Shown here: positions 1 to 12,850 of the stretch, one piece after another | Layout: each line of letters begins with the position of its first letter | Position numbering within the stretch: position 1 is the stretch's first letter | Assembly: GCA_014526335.1 (NCBI GenBank) | Contig: JACTAT010000358.1 | Location: 529,210 to 593,209 of the forward strand | Direction: 5' to 3' | Source of the DNA: Chrysaora quinquecirrha | Lineage: Eukaryota; Cnidaria; Scyphozoa; Semaeostomeae; Pelagiidae | DNA length: 64,000 nucleotides | The notes under the pieces: model-generated | What the model saw: the letters and a program-made list of their open reading frames with translations, nothing else | What the model was told of the DNA's origin: nothing | Database searches by the model: none | Made by a program: the position numbers and the translations under genes

Positions 1-1
1 T

Positions 2-1387
2 GCCACTACGGAACAGGCTACCAAGCTGACCATAGCATAACTCCATGCTATGTGTAACTTCTCTTATTGACCTTATTATACCGCTGATATCTGGCTTCTC
101 CATGGTTTTGGAATCTAGGTTCTTGTACACATCAGCTAGAGTAATTTCAAGTGTTTTGATTTTATCAAATTTGTCTTGCTTCTTTGTCCATACATCAAGT
201 TCTGAGATCAGTTCTGGAATAACAAGATATGTTCTCCAGCCTTGTTTTTTCTTCGACTTGAGAATATCACCAAAAATGTGATCCCCAATGTAGAGGATAT
301 CTTTCCCTTCTGCCTCAAGAAGATCGGAAAAAACTTCAGAATTGCCACCAGAATACACTGCGCATCTCTGATGGCTGCCTGTGAATTTCCCAAGGCGTAA
401 TTGGCCGGTTGTGGTATCAACTTGTCGTAGTGCAGTACCTTCTCCAAAGAAAAGAGGTTTCTTTGCATTGACGACAATAACATCAAAGTACTCTCTCCAT
501 GGAATATGCGGCATGTCTTTCTTGGGTCCATGAGGAAAGTCAAATAGGAATGTCATTACTTGATTTGTGTACTGGTAGTCACTGTTGGTAATAATGAACA
601 CCTTTCTATTGTGCTCTCTCATTCTGTAAATCAATTTGGGCAATCTCTCATCTTTGGCAATGTATTTTTCTGGATTTGCAAGTGTTTCATCTTTCAGGGA
701 CCCTTGCAGATGGACCCAGTCGACAGCTGCTCGAACATCTTGATAAACACTCTTGTAAGAAATTAAAACTGAGCCACTGGTCACACCCGCGGCTGTTTTT
801 GTAAAACCTGGCTGTTTATCAAGAATATCAATAAGGCAAGCAAGAAGATGACATTCTGGAAGGTTGAATAAAGTATTCAAAATTGGAAATTTAGCCACAG
901 CAGCAGCCCCACCAGCTTGTATGAATTTATTAGGATAACACTGTCTGATGTCCTGGCTATGGTAGAACTTCAAGCCGTGAACACATAGCAAAATATTTCC
1001 ATACGTGTCAACTTTTAACAAGTTGCCTAACTCCGTATCAAACATCATTCCTCTAACTGGAAACGAAGGATCATACTCCAAGTTTTCAAGTTCAGGAGGA
1101 TAGCCAACTTCTACGAGCCTTTTCTTGACGAGATCAAAACACAAAATCTCGTAGGCCGGTGACTTGTAAACGGCCAAGGTATAGTCCATGTCGAAACCGA
1201 AGAACTTGATATTATCTAAGCTCAAACTACGGTTGACAAAGACTCTAGTGGTAGGATCTCGCTTGTACATACCGTCAAATACGGATTCTTGTCTTTCGTA
1301 TTTTGGCATGGAATTGTGATGATGATGAAAACTCAGTTTTGGTCTTTTAAAAGTACTATCTTCCCTTTTATCTGAATTCGTATCCAT
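2..1387 (-). CDS. NT5C2: Cytosolic purine 5'-nucleotidase (NT5C2-like), 3' end outside window
   Basis: One uninterrupted reading frame of 462 codons starts at the ATG complementary to 1385-1387 and is still open at the left edge, so the C-terminus is missing (human NT5C2 is about 561 aa). It is a HAD-fold phosphatase that dephosphorylates 6-hydroxypurine nucleotides such as IMP and GMP in the cytosol. Seen: motif [10 protein letters not shown] near residues 63-70 with the catalytic Asp pair, motif II FIITNSD, a conserved [10 protein letters not shown] stretch, motif [15 protein letters not shown] with the Mg-binding Asp, and MGSLFRSG-type text ([10 protein letters not shown]) at the edge. The N-terminus has a His run (HHHH) near residue 21. 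No intron interrupts 1.39 kb of coding sequence, whereas vertebrate NT5C2 genes have many introns, so a retrocopy or intron loss is possible. The frame is undamaged, which suggests function. It is divergent from RRAGA, 1.8 kb away. Confidence 0.93.
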   Translation of the reverse strand, partial: MDTNSDKREDSTFKRPKLSFHHHHNSMPKYERQESVFDGMYKRDPTTRVFVNRSLSLDNIKFFGFDMDYTLAVYKSPAYEILCFDLVKKRLVEVGYPPELENLEYDPSFPVRGMMFDTELGNLLKVDTYGNILLCVHGLKFYHSQDIRQCYPNKFIQAGGAAAVAKFPILNTLFNLPECHLLACLIDILDKQPGFTKTAAGVTSGSVLISYKSVYQDVRAAVDWVHLQGSLKDETLANPEKYIAKDERLPKLIYRMREHNRKVFIITNSDYQYTNQVMTFLFDFPHGPKKDMPHIPWREYFDVIVVNAKKPLFFGEGTALRQVDTTTGQLRLGKFTGSHQRCAVYSGGNSEVFSDLLEAEGKDILYIGDHIFGDILKSKKKQGWRTYLVIPELISELDVWTKKQDKFDKIKTLEITLADVYKNLDSKTMEKPDISGIIRSIREVTHSMELCYGQLGSLFRSG

Positions 1388-3204
1388 TGTTTTTCGTCTT
1401 GTTTGACTGGTTTGACTGCCTGCGCAGGTTCGTAAATCGTATGATGCAATTCTTCTGCGAAGATTCTTCTCTGAAATATTAATTTTTCTTTTATTGAGAA
1501 AAATATTGCTGTTCTTCACCAGAATTTTAAATAATAAATTTCTATCTCTTCTGTGATAATTTTCGATCAACTTCTATGATAACTTTCGTGTTTCGCCAGT
1601 GTTTCGTCAATCTCATGTTTCGTGCCACAGTTGGATTAAAGTCAGGGATTAAAATGGTAATGAAATTGGTAATATAACAAAACAAAAGGGGTACAAAGAT
1701 TAATATTGTGTTGGCAATTGTTTTCCTTTCCTCGTCATCACATGATTTCCAATTGAAAGATGACTGAAATTTTTGTGGCTGACAAAAGAGCACACGGCGG
1801 GACGTGCTGCTCTTCAGGGTGTCATTTTCCGAACTTTCCTCAATTTCTGGAGCTATAATCCTGTACAGGCTGTACAGGCACAGTGAAAAATTCAAATTCC
1901 AAGAATGGTCCAATTCAAACCTAAACTCCCTTTGAACCCAGAACTGTCCAAAACATAGGGGCCCTATGGGCATGTTCGAAGAACGACTCTGGTTGAATAT
2001 AGCTATTTCGGTCAAATGATGAAAGATATTCATCGGTATGCACAACGATGACGATAATGATTATGATGATAATGGTGGTGGTTATGATGATGATGTTGAT
2101 GAACACGATGATCATGATGCTGGTTGGTAGGGGTGATTGTGGTTGTATGGTGGGCATGGTGGTGGTGATAGAGGTGGTTGTGGTGCTGAAGGGGTGGTTG
2201 TGGTGGTTGTGATAGGGGTGATCGTGGTGATGGTTGTAGGGGTAGTTGTGGTGGTGGTGATAAGGGTGGTCGAGGTGATGGTTCTAGGGGTGGTTCCGGT
2301 GGTGGTAGCGTTCCTTTAGATCTTGCACACCGTCAACGCTGGTGATAGTAATCATGATGATGATGATGATGATGATTATCATTATTATTATTATTTTGAC
2401 GATTTTCATCGTGAGGATAATAATAATGGTGATTTGTTTTGAAAACTGTTTTGAAATTGCCGCTCTTTGGCAAAACTCTTTGATAAATGTTGAGAATGCC
2501 TGAAATGTCATTTACCAAAGCAAGGTGGCAATTTTCCAGTTCCATTTAGTAAACAAGGATGAGTCAGTTGTCACATGACCCCAGATCGACAAAAGTGCTT
2601 GCACGCCGAATTGTGAACAACTAACCGCACATTGCGCATAAATGGCCGAGACAATGGCCTTAATGGCATTCTTGACAATGGCCCTATTGTTACACGTTTT
2701 CCATTGTTCAAGCGTTGGTTAGTTGGTGAGTGAGTGAGTGAGTCAATGAGTGACATCCACCCCACACCAATGTGTTCGAAGTTCTTCGAACACAAAAATT
2801 TCATAACCGCTAATTTTTAAGCAATTTTTTTAATCAGCTTGCCAACTTTGCCAAAGTGGACAACTCCCAGCCAATACCCCCCGACACAAAAAGAAAGAGA
2901 CCATTGACATCCAGCTTTTTTTAACCGGGTTTTATAGTTATAGCTTACAACTAAAGTTTTAAATTTCGAAAAACATCAGTGAAATAATGAAAACCATAAT
3001 TTGGGGGGGGGGACAAAAAGGGCGAAACAGGGATGAAATTTTTTTCAGGTAATTTTTTCCTGTGCGAGGCTTTTCGAAAACGAGGCATCCCTTGCAAAAT
3101 CACATGATCATCATGGCGTAATTTTTTTGGTGAAGTCAACAGAGAAGAACAGTGATTGAAGATAAAGATTTGAAGCTTGAAAGTACCAACTTAAACTTGC
3201 CAAG
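1388..3204. other. Intergenic region between divergent NT5C2-like and RRAGA genes
   Basis: About 1.8 kb separates two divergently transcribed genes and must hold both promoters. I see no convincing coding exon. It contains a low-complexity GAT/GGT tract (listed separately), a G run near 3002-3011 and a tandem GTGA run near 2725-2742. No TATA box can be assigned with confidence. Confidence 0.6.
2044..2400 (+). repeat. GAT/GGT-rich low-complexity tract
   Basis: Imperfect GAT trinucleotides (about 2044-2115 and 2350-2400) flank a GGTGGT/GGTTGTGG-rich stretch at about 2130-2310. It reads as short glycine/valine- or isoleucine/histidine-rich ORFs in several frames, the usual sign of simple repeat rather than a gene. 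Confidence 0.85.
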
Positions 3205-6200
3205 ATGATGAAGAAAAAGGTATTTTAAGCAATTATAGACATTATATACAATCGTTTTGCTTAATTGGTAGCTGATTGTAACTAGGAACATCCCAGGCTA
3301 ACGCTTTAATCAAAAAAGAAACAAACAGGCGGAAAAATAGGTAGGCCCATATAAGGAGGTCAGCGTACTCTGGCGTAGGCCTACAGGCTTAGAAATAGAA
3401 GCCAACGTTCTATGCCTTGAGAAGTATAACATCAACACCCGCTCACGCTGTCGGTTCGCCAATCCAATCAATCTGACAAAAATACACCACACATAAGCAA
3501 CAATAAGAACAGCAGGCCTAAACAAAATATTTTTGTTGTTCCAAAAGTCTTTCTACCTAGTCTAAGAAAAAAGCAAGGAAAAATGGCTGATTCTTGGGGA
3601 TAGGGATAGGTACACCCTGCCATTGATATCAGCTAGCAGAAAATTCCTTTTTGATCAGTCAAGACTAGAGTATTGCCACCCAAGCATAAAAAACATACCC
3701 AACCTTATACCATTTTTTTGAAAGGTACCTACCCAACCTTATATACAAATTTTTCATTCTTCAAACATCACAACTGTGAAAATGGAGATGATTCCTTTAC
3801 CAAAATCGTGAAACTCTACACTGTTCCCTATACCAAGACACCAAAATGGTGAAAATTGACACTGTTCCTTATACCAAAATCGTGAAAATCGAGATCGTTC
3901 CAGGCAGCACATCGCGAAAACCCAAATAATTCATATTGCACCCCCTGGGACTGCCATAGTAAACAAAAAAGTAAGTTACCCCAGGGATACATGAGTTAAA
4001 AAGTCACCCATTTAGAAGAATCTTTCTTCAAGCAGCCAGCCAGTTGGCGGTTCTATTTTCAGTTTCCTTTTCTCAAATAGTCCATTTTATTAATCAAAAT
4101 TTGTTTTCAAACTACATTTTTATCTCAATTGCCTTTAGGTCTTGCTCATGGGCAAAAGTGGCTCTGGTAAAACCAGTATGAGGTCAATAATATTTGCAAA
4201 TTATATTGCAAGAGATACAAGAAGACTAGGAGCAACAAGTGAGTACCATATTACTCTATTGTAAGCTGCAGCTTATATTTACTTTTGGTATTGTGGCTTC
4301 TAATCAAGAGTTGCTTTTAAACAAGGACAACTTACACCATTTTATCTGAGGCATAACAGGTGGTTTGGCCAAGTGGTCAAGGCGTTGGGCTCACTATCCT
4401 GAGGTTTTGGGTTTCAATCTTGTGGTGACCACTTTCCACATGCCTGTGGTCAACTCAGCTTCCAACCTTAGGAGGTCTGTAAATGAGTACCCAGGGTATT
4501 TGTTCTAGAATATTATTCTGTGGGCACAAACTGCAGGTCCACATCAGCTGCATAGCTCTGCGTGCTTGCTCGCTTGCATCAAAAAAGCATCATACCACTT
4601 TAATTTATACTGGAAAGATCAAATCAAACCGTTTCCTATGAGTTAGAATTGTCAGATGTATTGAAGGCAGGTTTTTCATGCCTCATGACTCCTTACCTAC
4701 TTAGGCAGCTCATTTTTTAATGTGTACAATCATTTCTTCTATTAGTTGATGTTGAGCATTCACATGTCAGATTCTTGGGAAATCTTGTTTTGAATCTTTG
4801 GGATTGTGGAGGGTATGTGTTAAATCTATTAATTAACTCTTTTCCGCCATCTTCAGATTTGAAATATCCTTTCCCAACTGACGCTTTACATATCTTCAGA
4901 GGATAGATCAAAGTAGTTAAGTTTTTTAGTGAGAAGTTGTACTGAACATGCCTTGACATGGGTCATTGTCAAAAGACCCTTACACATGGATTTGAGTTTG
5001 AATATTTGTGTTAAAGGGAATCAACAGATATAAAAGTGGCTTAGCCACCCATCGATCGAAATTGAATAGGAAAAGAATAGCTAAATTGACTTTTGTGCAT
5101 TAATTCAAAGGAGCTCTTTTGTCTTCATGCATCTAACCTTCTTTTATGTAAGTCTATTCTCTTTAATTCAGGTAAATTGTTTGGGCTTCTATCTTTTTAG
5201 CTTTCTAACAAGTGGGTATGTCTTATCAAGATCTTACACAAGAACTACCCATAAAACCCTACAATTAGTTTCCAAAATTTTTGCATATGAACTCTGTTTT
5301 GAAAGAGCCACCATTTCATGAGAAAATATGTTGAAATTTGAGATTCCAAGCAACCAGTCTCTTTTATCAAGTTTCTTTTTTTTCATCAGGTATTCAGGCC
5401 AAGAGGCCTCTGACCTACTTACAATAGTATCAATATAAAAATTACATAAACGATTAAAACATCAAAATTAAGAATTTCATAAAGAAGTTTCAACATCATA
5501 CAAATTCACACAGATAGGTTTGAAAATTACTTACATGAATTTAATACAAAAGGGTACAACATGTTGTAGAACCCTGCCATGCACACGGGTGTATTTGTCA
5601 TACATCATATTCAGGTCTAATTAAACATAGTTGCAGGTCTATTCATTATAACTATGAAGTAACAGCCTCTAGGAGGTTTTCAGATGTTACTGGAGTTGTC
5701 CTGTGAGAGGTTGCCTGTCCAATGAAAATAACCTTCACAACAACTCTACTACCATTCATTAAAACTGTCAAAACTTTTTCAGGCAAGAAGCTTTCATGGA
5801 GAACTACTTTGCAAGCCAGAGAGATAATATATTTAGAAATGTTGAGGTTTTGATTTATGTTTTTGATGTGGAAAGTCGAGAAATTGAAAGAGATATGCAT
5901 TACTATCAGTCGTGTTTGGAAGCTATTCTCCAGCATTCACCCAAGGCCAAGATATTTTGCTTGGTGCATAAAATGGATTTGGTCCATGAAGAACAGAGAG
6001 ACCAGGTTTTTGTCACTTCCTTTTTCCTTTCCTATTTCGTATTGATTTCAAAATACAGCTCTGTACAGTTATTAGATGGTAGACCATTGCCAAACCTTAT
6101 GAAGGAGCTTTAAAGTGCTCTAGGTTGCAATGATACAATTAACTCTGAAATAAGTTATGCTATCTCTACATATATTTTATGAAAGTGAATCCAAGCTTAG

Positions 6201-9200
6201 AATCAAATTTTCTTAATCTAGAGTTAAATAAATTATCAATTTCTACTTAGTTACGAAGTTTAAATAGCCAACTGTTGTATATTGTTGCACTTTTTATGCC
6301 AGCTTTCGCCTTTACTTTGTGTACTTTGAAATGAATAACAAATAATAAGCATAAATAACAATATCATTTGAAAAACGTTACCCTGAGCAATTTTTACCTG
6401 GTATAACTAAAAAGTACGTTTAAGAAGAAATCTATGCAAAGACAAAGACCTGATATTTATTCATCCTCAATTTCGTTGTTCTTTTTGTTTTTGCAAAATG
6501 TTGCTTAGACCCCGCATACCTACTTCATTCTAAAATTTGAAGTTCTGTTACAGATATTCAACGAAAGAGAGGAAGATCTGAAACGATTATCAAAACCCCT
6601 TGACTGTATCTGTTTTCGAACGTCTATTTGGGATGAAACACTTTACAAGGTAAGATAAAGAAATATTGCTGAAGATAGAAGAAAGTAAGGGCATTTCTCT
6701 CGTCGAGAAAAGCGTAGGAGAGTTTTCGTGAAACAAAAGGATTCTTACAAGATTCCTACCAAAACAACAGAGATTGAAGCTGAGCGTGTACAAGATTCAA
6801 GTGAGTGAATTGCTTTCAGTTAAGAGAAATTGCATTAAGTTAAGAAGTAGTTTTTGTTGTTGAAGAATTACTCCATTATAGGGATAATCTTTATTCCACC
6901 ATATTCCCTATCGCATTCAATTTTGGAGCTTTCCCCCATACCAATCACTTCGAAAATCGAACTTTTTAAATAAAGTGTTGTGTGGGGAAACCCAGGGAAA
7001 CCTTGTGGTGGTTATTTTTCTGACTCCATTTTCACGTATATCTGGGAAAGCAGGAACAAAGTTTAAAACTGGAGCGAGACGGAGCGAATCGTGAGTATGT
7101 AGTGGGAATCCAACAGAACATTTAGGATTTGACGGAACATGCAGGAACGAAGCTGAAATCACTGAGAATCAGAAGAAACAAGCGGGAATAAAGTATGCAT
7201 GAATACGAAACAAACGGAACAAGCAGGAAAAAATTTGATATCAACCACGAACAAGTTAGGACAAGCCAGAACAAATTAATGTGAATTTGAGAGGACTAGG
7301 AAAATCATAGCGGGGATCAATGATGATCAGAAGGAAGAATCGGGAGCCATGCAAGCATCTGTGGGAATTCTTAGTTCTAGGCTGAATAGGCTGATAAAAG
7401 TGATGTCATTCTTCGCAGATGACTAATGGGTGCCTCTAAGGTCTAACTGAATTTAAGTTGGCGTATCAAGAAAATGCTTGCTGTGAAAGGAGTGAAGTCA
7501 CTTGAGTGTCATGTTTGCCATCCAAAATATCGGCCTACTGTCTCTTGTCCCCCACAGGTTAGGGCAACGTTTAATAGCAAATTTAGGTCACGTTCTGTAC
7601 AATGCCTTACTGCTAATGCCTTAGCCCTTGATGTTGTCGAGCGTGAATTAAAATTTGATAGTTATAATCCAGAAAACCGTAAAGGTGAAATAGAATTGGT
7701 TGCATTAAGATAATTACGAAATTTTGAATGATTAGCTTGAGTTTGGTTACCGGAATCATCACTAATTGCACTTGCAGTATTGAGTCCTCTATTTGTTTTA
7801 TTTTCGAGCTTCCTTTGAGGCAAATGATCAAGCAAACAAACAAAACTTCTTTCTTCGATTTTGTTACTGAAAGCTAGAAAAACGATCACTTTTGAGAATA
7901 CTTATTCATTGTGAAAACCAAAAACCAGATTGACCAGTTTCAATTTTTCATGTCTCGCCAGGCCTGGTCGTGTATCGTATACAAGTTGATTCCAAATGTG
8001 CAACAGTTGGAAACGAATCTGAATAATTTTGCTGAAGCAATCGATGCAGATGAAGTGTTGCTGTTTGAAAGAGCCACGTTTCTGGTAATCATATCAATGT
8101 TTTCTTTTAATTTTTGATTTGCAAATTTGCAAATATTTTTCCTGTAGAGAACGATAGAATTGCATCAAAAAGTTTCGGATGATCAGACTTGGAGACAAAA
8201 TATTGTCCGAAGCTTTAATCGTCCATAATTTCTAATCTTACCGACGATTTGTCAACAAGTGTTGGTAATATTTTTTTCGAAAAATCGATGTTAAGCAAAT
8301 CTTTTTACTATTTCATAAAAGTCTTGGATAAATATGTAAAAGTGCCTTGATGCCATGTTGCAACCAATCAATTAGCTAATACTTGTCGACAAAGTACTAC
8401 CCATGTGTGGAGATTCTTTACAACAAAGCAACCCATGTGTAGGGAAATCGTCGGGCAAAAACTTACCCATTTGGGCGGAACGTCTAGTATAAAGAACAAT
8501 GGAATTACCCCCTGGTATTGATTTGTCTAATATATTGCGTCTCTCTCACAGGTGATTTCACATTGTCAGTTAAAACCCCACAAAGATGTACATCGATTCG
8601 AGAAGATCAGTAATATAATCAAACAATTTAAGCTGAGTTGCAGGTTGGCAATTTAATTCACCTATTTTTGATTTCTCTTTGAGTTGTACAAACTTCAGAA
8701 TTGCGAGGTATAGCAGAAACATCTCTGGACATATAGTGAAATAGACTCACGACACGAGCCTCTAGTTTACGCTCCCCTGACTTTGATTTGTTATTCCACA
8801 CTAAGGGATTGTAGAAAATAATGACAACAATATCGAGCGAAGCGTTGTCCTATTCTGTGCTTATGTAGTGATTCTAATAGTAAAATCTGACTAATTCAAA
8901 CTCTTGTAATTCGAACTTTTACTTATTCGAACGGCATCATGAATCGCCTCATGTAATGTGCAGTACGATGGGGGATGTGCGGTACTGTGGCGGACATTCA
9001 GTACAGTAATTCCTATTCCTCTCAACTTGAACTGCTGCAACTGTACCAAATGGAACTGCTAGCCGTACCAACATGGGCTTGTCTAGAAAGTAGCTTCCAG
9101 CTGGAATCGACCCCTTCCAAATGCCTATGGGAACGGGTGGAAGGGTTCCAGATGGGTACCGGAAGAAAATTTTTCAAACAGAGGCTCTCTCAGAATGTTT

Positions 9201-10815
9201 TATTGTGTACCACAGATCTCGTAAATTTCAAATTCGCTCGGGTTTTTTCGTGCGAATGATATAGATTCTGCTGAATCGCGAAACCTTGCGACACTTTTCA
9301 TTCGTGACACTTTTTATATTTCCTCATTCATAGACTTTGAATTCTAAAAATCTCGCGTTTCGTCTGATCGCAAAAGTTGCATCAAGCGAATTTCTTTCAT
9401 TTCAAGTATTCTTTTTTTTATCAACAGTAAATTACAATCACAGTTCCAAAGTATGGAAGTTAGAAACAGTGATTTCGCTGCATATATTGATGTGTTTACA
9501 TCAAATACTTACGCCATGGTCGTTATGTCAGATGTTGGGATACGTAAGTCATTGACTTTTTGTACATTAGTTTTTCAGCTCCTAATATTTGTTCTTGCTG
9601 AATCCCTAAGATGTGGTTCGTATTGCGGTGGTGCTTGGGAAATTATCCGAGTTAAAGTTTTGGTGAATTCGCGTAATGGGTGGAATCTTTGTCAAAAAAA
9701 TTCTTAAGCTGAGAAGCAAAATAGGGAAATCGGGTATTAGACATATCACCTGTAGAAATTAAGCTAGTCCATTCCGCCATTTTTGCAAATGTTGACCAAG
9801 TACTATTTTAAAACCGTCCTGATATTATTTGTATTCACATTATATTCCTTGAAAAGCATTTGTCGGCACTTAACTCTTTGGTATATTTTGGTACGGAAAG
9901 TTTCTGAAACATTTCTTGCTTAAACTCTGAGCCTCCATTGTGTTTTTTAGAGATAAAATGTGAGATATTGATACGACAGGAGACCTGTGACCTGTGACCT
10001 CGAAGCTGTGACCTGTGACCTCGAAGCTGTGACCTCTGGCTTTGTGCGCCAACGCTCTACCAACGCTCTACCATCTAAGCCACCTGGCCAGTGATTGGCA
10101 ACGTGAGCAATTCGTACGACTTAGGACTCGTGAACATTCTGTGGCCATATCTCTTACTTGCAGAGCGTTGGCATACAAGCCAGAGGTCATAGGTTTGAGG
10201 TCGCAGGTCACATTTCACAGGTTCGAGATCTGTCCTTGTGGTACATCAACATCTTACGTTATCTCTTATTATTTAAAAAATCCTAATCCTACCATCCCAA
10301 AATTTATGTCTCATCTTCGCCCTGCCGCCGATCAATCAGTCGATCCGTCCTCTTGTATCACGATATTTTTATCCCGACTCTGTCGCTAGAGCAAGGCAAA
10401 ATTAAGTATTTATAGAGATCTGAAATGTAATTTTTTCATTTCTAAATTGCGGGAAATAGCGGTAACATCTTTGAACATACTAAAAAGCTTTTTTTCACCT
10501 GATACTCCTCGGAGTATAAACCTCAGAAACTGATCGAAACAACTGATTAAGGCGGAATTTATATACAGATGAAGATCGAAATGCACCAATCAGAAATTTT
10601 CGGTTTCTTTCTGACGTATTTACTATGAGGAGTGTCAGATGAGAAATAGTCAAAAAATGTTACCGCTATTTCTCGCAATTTTTAAGTTTTATACAACTCA
10701 AAGACTATTTTTATTTCTAACAGCTTCAGCCACTACGTTAATCAATATAAAGAATGCCAGGAAGCATTTTGAGCAGCTCGAGCGAGTGGAAAATCAGTCG
10801 TTCGTTGGTAGATAA
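3205..10815 (+). CDS. RRAGA: Ras-related GTP-binding protein RagA, complete nine-exon gene
   Basis: The exons 3205-3219, 4139-4238, 4746-4812, 5783-6005, 6554-6649, 7962-8084, 8552-8643, 9428-9543 and 10724-10815 join in frame to 307 aa (human RagA 313). All introns are GT-AG. RagA pairs with RagC/D on the lysosome and recruits mTORC1 when amino acids are available. Seen: P-loop GKSGSGKT (residues 10-17), switch II WDCGGQE (57-63), HKMD nucleotide-specificity motif (123-126), and the roadblock-type C-terminal domain with [12 protein letters not shown] and [13 protein letters not shown]. The start MMKKKVLL lacks a few N-terminal residues found in human RagA but keeps everything from the first beta strand onward. 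The stop is TAA at 10813-10815. Introns hold tRNA-like and other repeats. The family call is very secure; RagB is a vertebrate duplicate, so RagA/B orthologue is equally accurate. Confidence 0.97.
3580..3990. repeat. Degenerate short-repeat block in RRAGA intron 1
   Basis: A motif of roughly CCTTATACCAAAATCGTGAAAA recurs about three times between 3770 and 3900, with related CTACCCAACCTTATA units just before. It looks like an eroded MITE or tandem repeat. No coding content was seen. Confidence 0.4.
4359..4433 (+). repeat. tRNA-Ser/Leu-like SINE head or tRNA pseudogene in RRAGA intron 2
   Basis: A 75-nt segment resembles a class II tRNA. The A-box region TGGCCAAGTGG lies near 4365, a degenerate B box GTTTCAATC near 4411, and the ends GGTGGTT and GACCACT can form a seven-pair acceptor stem with two wobbles. 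The anticodon arm and long variable arm are not convincing, so this is probably a SINE-derived or decayed copy, not a working tRNA. Confidence 0.5.
10010..10090 (-). repeat. tRNA-derived SINE fragment in RRAGA intron 8
   Basis: On the minus strand, TGGCTTAGATGG (complement of 10071-10082) fits the RNA polymerase III A-box consensus TRGCNNAGNNGG exactly, followed by GTAGAGCGTTGG, which occurs twice. The B-box area is degenerate (CTTCGAGGTCA). Related GAGCGTTGG and AGAGGTCA text recurs in the plus orientation at about 10160-10210, so two copies may face each other. Confidence 0.5.
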
Positions 10816-11489
10816 ATAAATGCTTGGTTCAGAAGAATGAAATTCGCTTTGTCAAAAAATGCTGTATAAAGGAAAAGTGCTCTAATTTTCATGGAGATTT
10901 CTTCCTAATTTCGACTTTTTCTATTTCACATAACTAGGTATGTAACATTTATATTTCAAATTCATCTATATGCCCCATCTTGAAATTTTGTTACAATTTA
11001 GTATCATTTTTCCAACTTGTATGTTTATGCCATGAAAGCTCTCTCATGGAATTCCACTCAGGCAATGAACTGTTGTAATTTATGTATTAATCACGTGGTA
11101 TGTCCACTGTTTCATAACAAAAGTGTTTATTGTTACATTATTGAAAGAGATTCTATTGAATTTCGAGTTTCTATTCAATAGAGGTTCATCCTCATATGTA
11201 TTGAAACTTGCGTTTTTCCGGTTGTTGCTTCGTTTTTTTTCGCTTTGCTTCTATCAGTTTTGACGAGTTGGGTGTTTAGTAGGGCTCAATCCATTATTCC
11301 TTTCAAAATTTTTACCTAGTATGTGATTGATTAGAACTTTGTGGCTTTATTTCTTTGTTCAGGGAACATTCAAGTAAGTAAAGTAAATATGTCATTTTTT
11401 AATTACCAACCTTTGCTCTATCTTCTGACTTTTAACTATGACAAAAAGCTATCTTCTTTTATCTGTATGAAATATTTAAACAGGAGATT

Positions 11490-11593
11490 CAAAAATATAG
11501 ATTCATGATTGAACGTTTCGATCTTATGATCTTCTTCAGCAAACTCAAGAAGATTATAAGATCGAAACGTTCAATCATGAATCTATATTTTTG
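11490..11593. repeat. Near-perfect 47-bp inverted repeat (foldback hairpin)
   Basis: Arms 11490-11536 and 11547-11593 are reverse complements with one mismatch, around a 10-nt loop CAGCAAACTC. Each arm carries GATCGAAACGTTCAATC. Read on the minus strand, CTGAAGA lies shortly before GATCGAAAC, which resembles a hammerhead ribozyme core (see findings). It may be the end of a retroelement or a tiny MITE. Confidence 0.8.
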
Positions 11594-12589
11594 AAACTTC
11601 TGACTTTTAAAATGAGCAAGTCAGCTCTCCACTCTGCAAACTGTTTTGCCAAGCCAAGAATCATAAAGCCGCTGCTAAACGTGCGAATTTTGAAAATGTC
11701 CTGTTCTGAAAAATCCTGAGGTGGCTACACGCTACAAGAAAATAGCCATATATCACAACTGTTAAAACACGATATTAAAGATCGATTTATCTAATAGAGT
11801 TAAACATAGGTACATCATCAAACTTAATTCACAATATTTTGCCTATGTACAGTTTTTTGGAAATATTGCTTAATATTAAAACAGCATAATATTTTAATTT
11901 GTCCAATATTCTATTTTTCAATATTATTCTAATATCTCTTTTTTCTATAGTATTAACAGTTCTAAAAGTTCCGTTATTTTTGTTTTAGCAATAATAGCCA
12001 TAAGGCCAGTACTCTAATATTTTTAATAATTAAAGTTGTAGTTATTGAAACATAGTTATAATTTCAAAATAATTTTAAGATTATAGGTAATATATAATTA
12101 AAACATTGTAATTCTCTGATTATTACTGATAAATTTGAAAACGCCTTAATATATGAAGACTTTCGTGAGGGACAAGGATAAGGCTTTCTTGTGCCAAAAA
12201 ATATAATTTGGCTCTCGCGTTTTAATATACCTCATATACAACTTCTATTCCTCTGACAACTAATTTGCTAATATACTGTAGTAGGGAGGGCTCTAACTAG
12301 ACTAAACCTTGAGGGTTAACTTACGGGGGTTTGTTGTTCTCCTCGAGTCTCGAGAGCTGTTCCGTTTAGCAACACGTTACCATAGGGCAAAAATAGGTCA
12401 AATAAATCATGTGCCATTAGAAATTCGCATTTGTGACTTTTTTGTCATTTCAGAGACAGACTCTGAAATATTGATGGAGTCATTTCGCGTCCTCTCTTCC
12501 CCTTGAGTGTACGTGCCTGTTTTTTATTTATGGGTACGCAGTGATGCCGACTCGAGTACCAATAATGAGGCTTGCTTTTGGGGTATAAT

Positions 12590-12850
12590 GATCCGAAAAT
12601 CCGCAACAAAATCTGCTAAAATCCGCCAATCCGTACTAAAGAATTATTTAAATCTGAATCAACACGAATAAAAACAGAGCTAAGGTTACGATGTTTATTT
12701 TTCTGAATCCGAACGAGAGTTGTTACGAGATCCGCGATCCGAACCCAACATCAAGAGAAATCCGCATCCGGACATAATTTCTTATCTACATCCTTAGAAA
12801 AAAAATCCGAAATCCGTACACCTGAAATTGATTAAATCCGCAATCCTTGA
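12590..12850. repeat. Degenerate AATCCGC-type repeat patch
   Basis: Many copies of ATCCG, such as AATCCGC, ATCCGAAAATCC and ATCCGCAATCC, occur within 260 bp with irregular spacing. No unit length holds throughout and there is no coding potential. It is probably an eroded tandem repeat or transposon end. Confidence 0.4.

Noticed and set aside
4359..4433. Functional tRNA gene in RRAGA intron 2
   Set aside because: The acceptor stem pairs, but the anticodon arm and variable arm do not form convincingly and the B box is degenerate.
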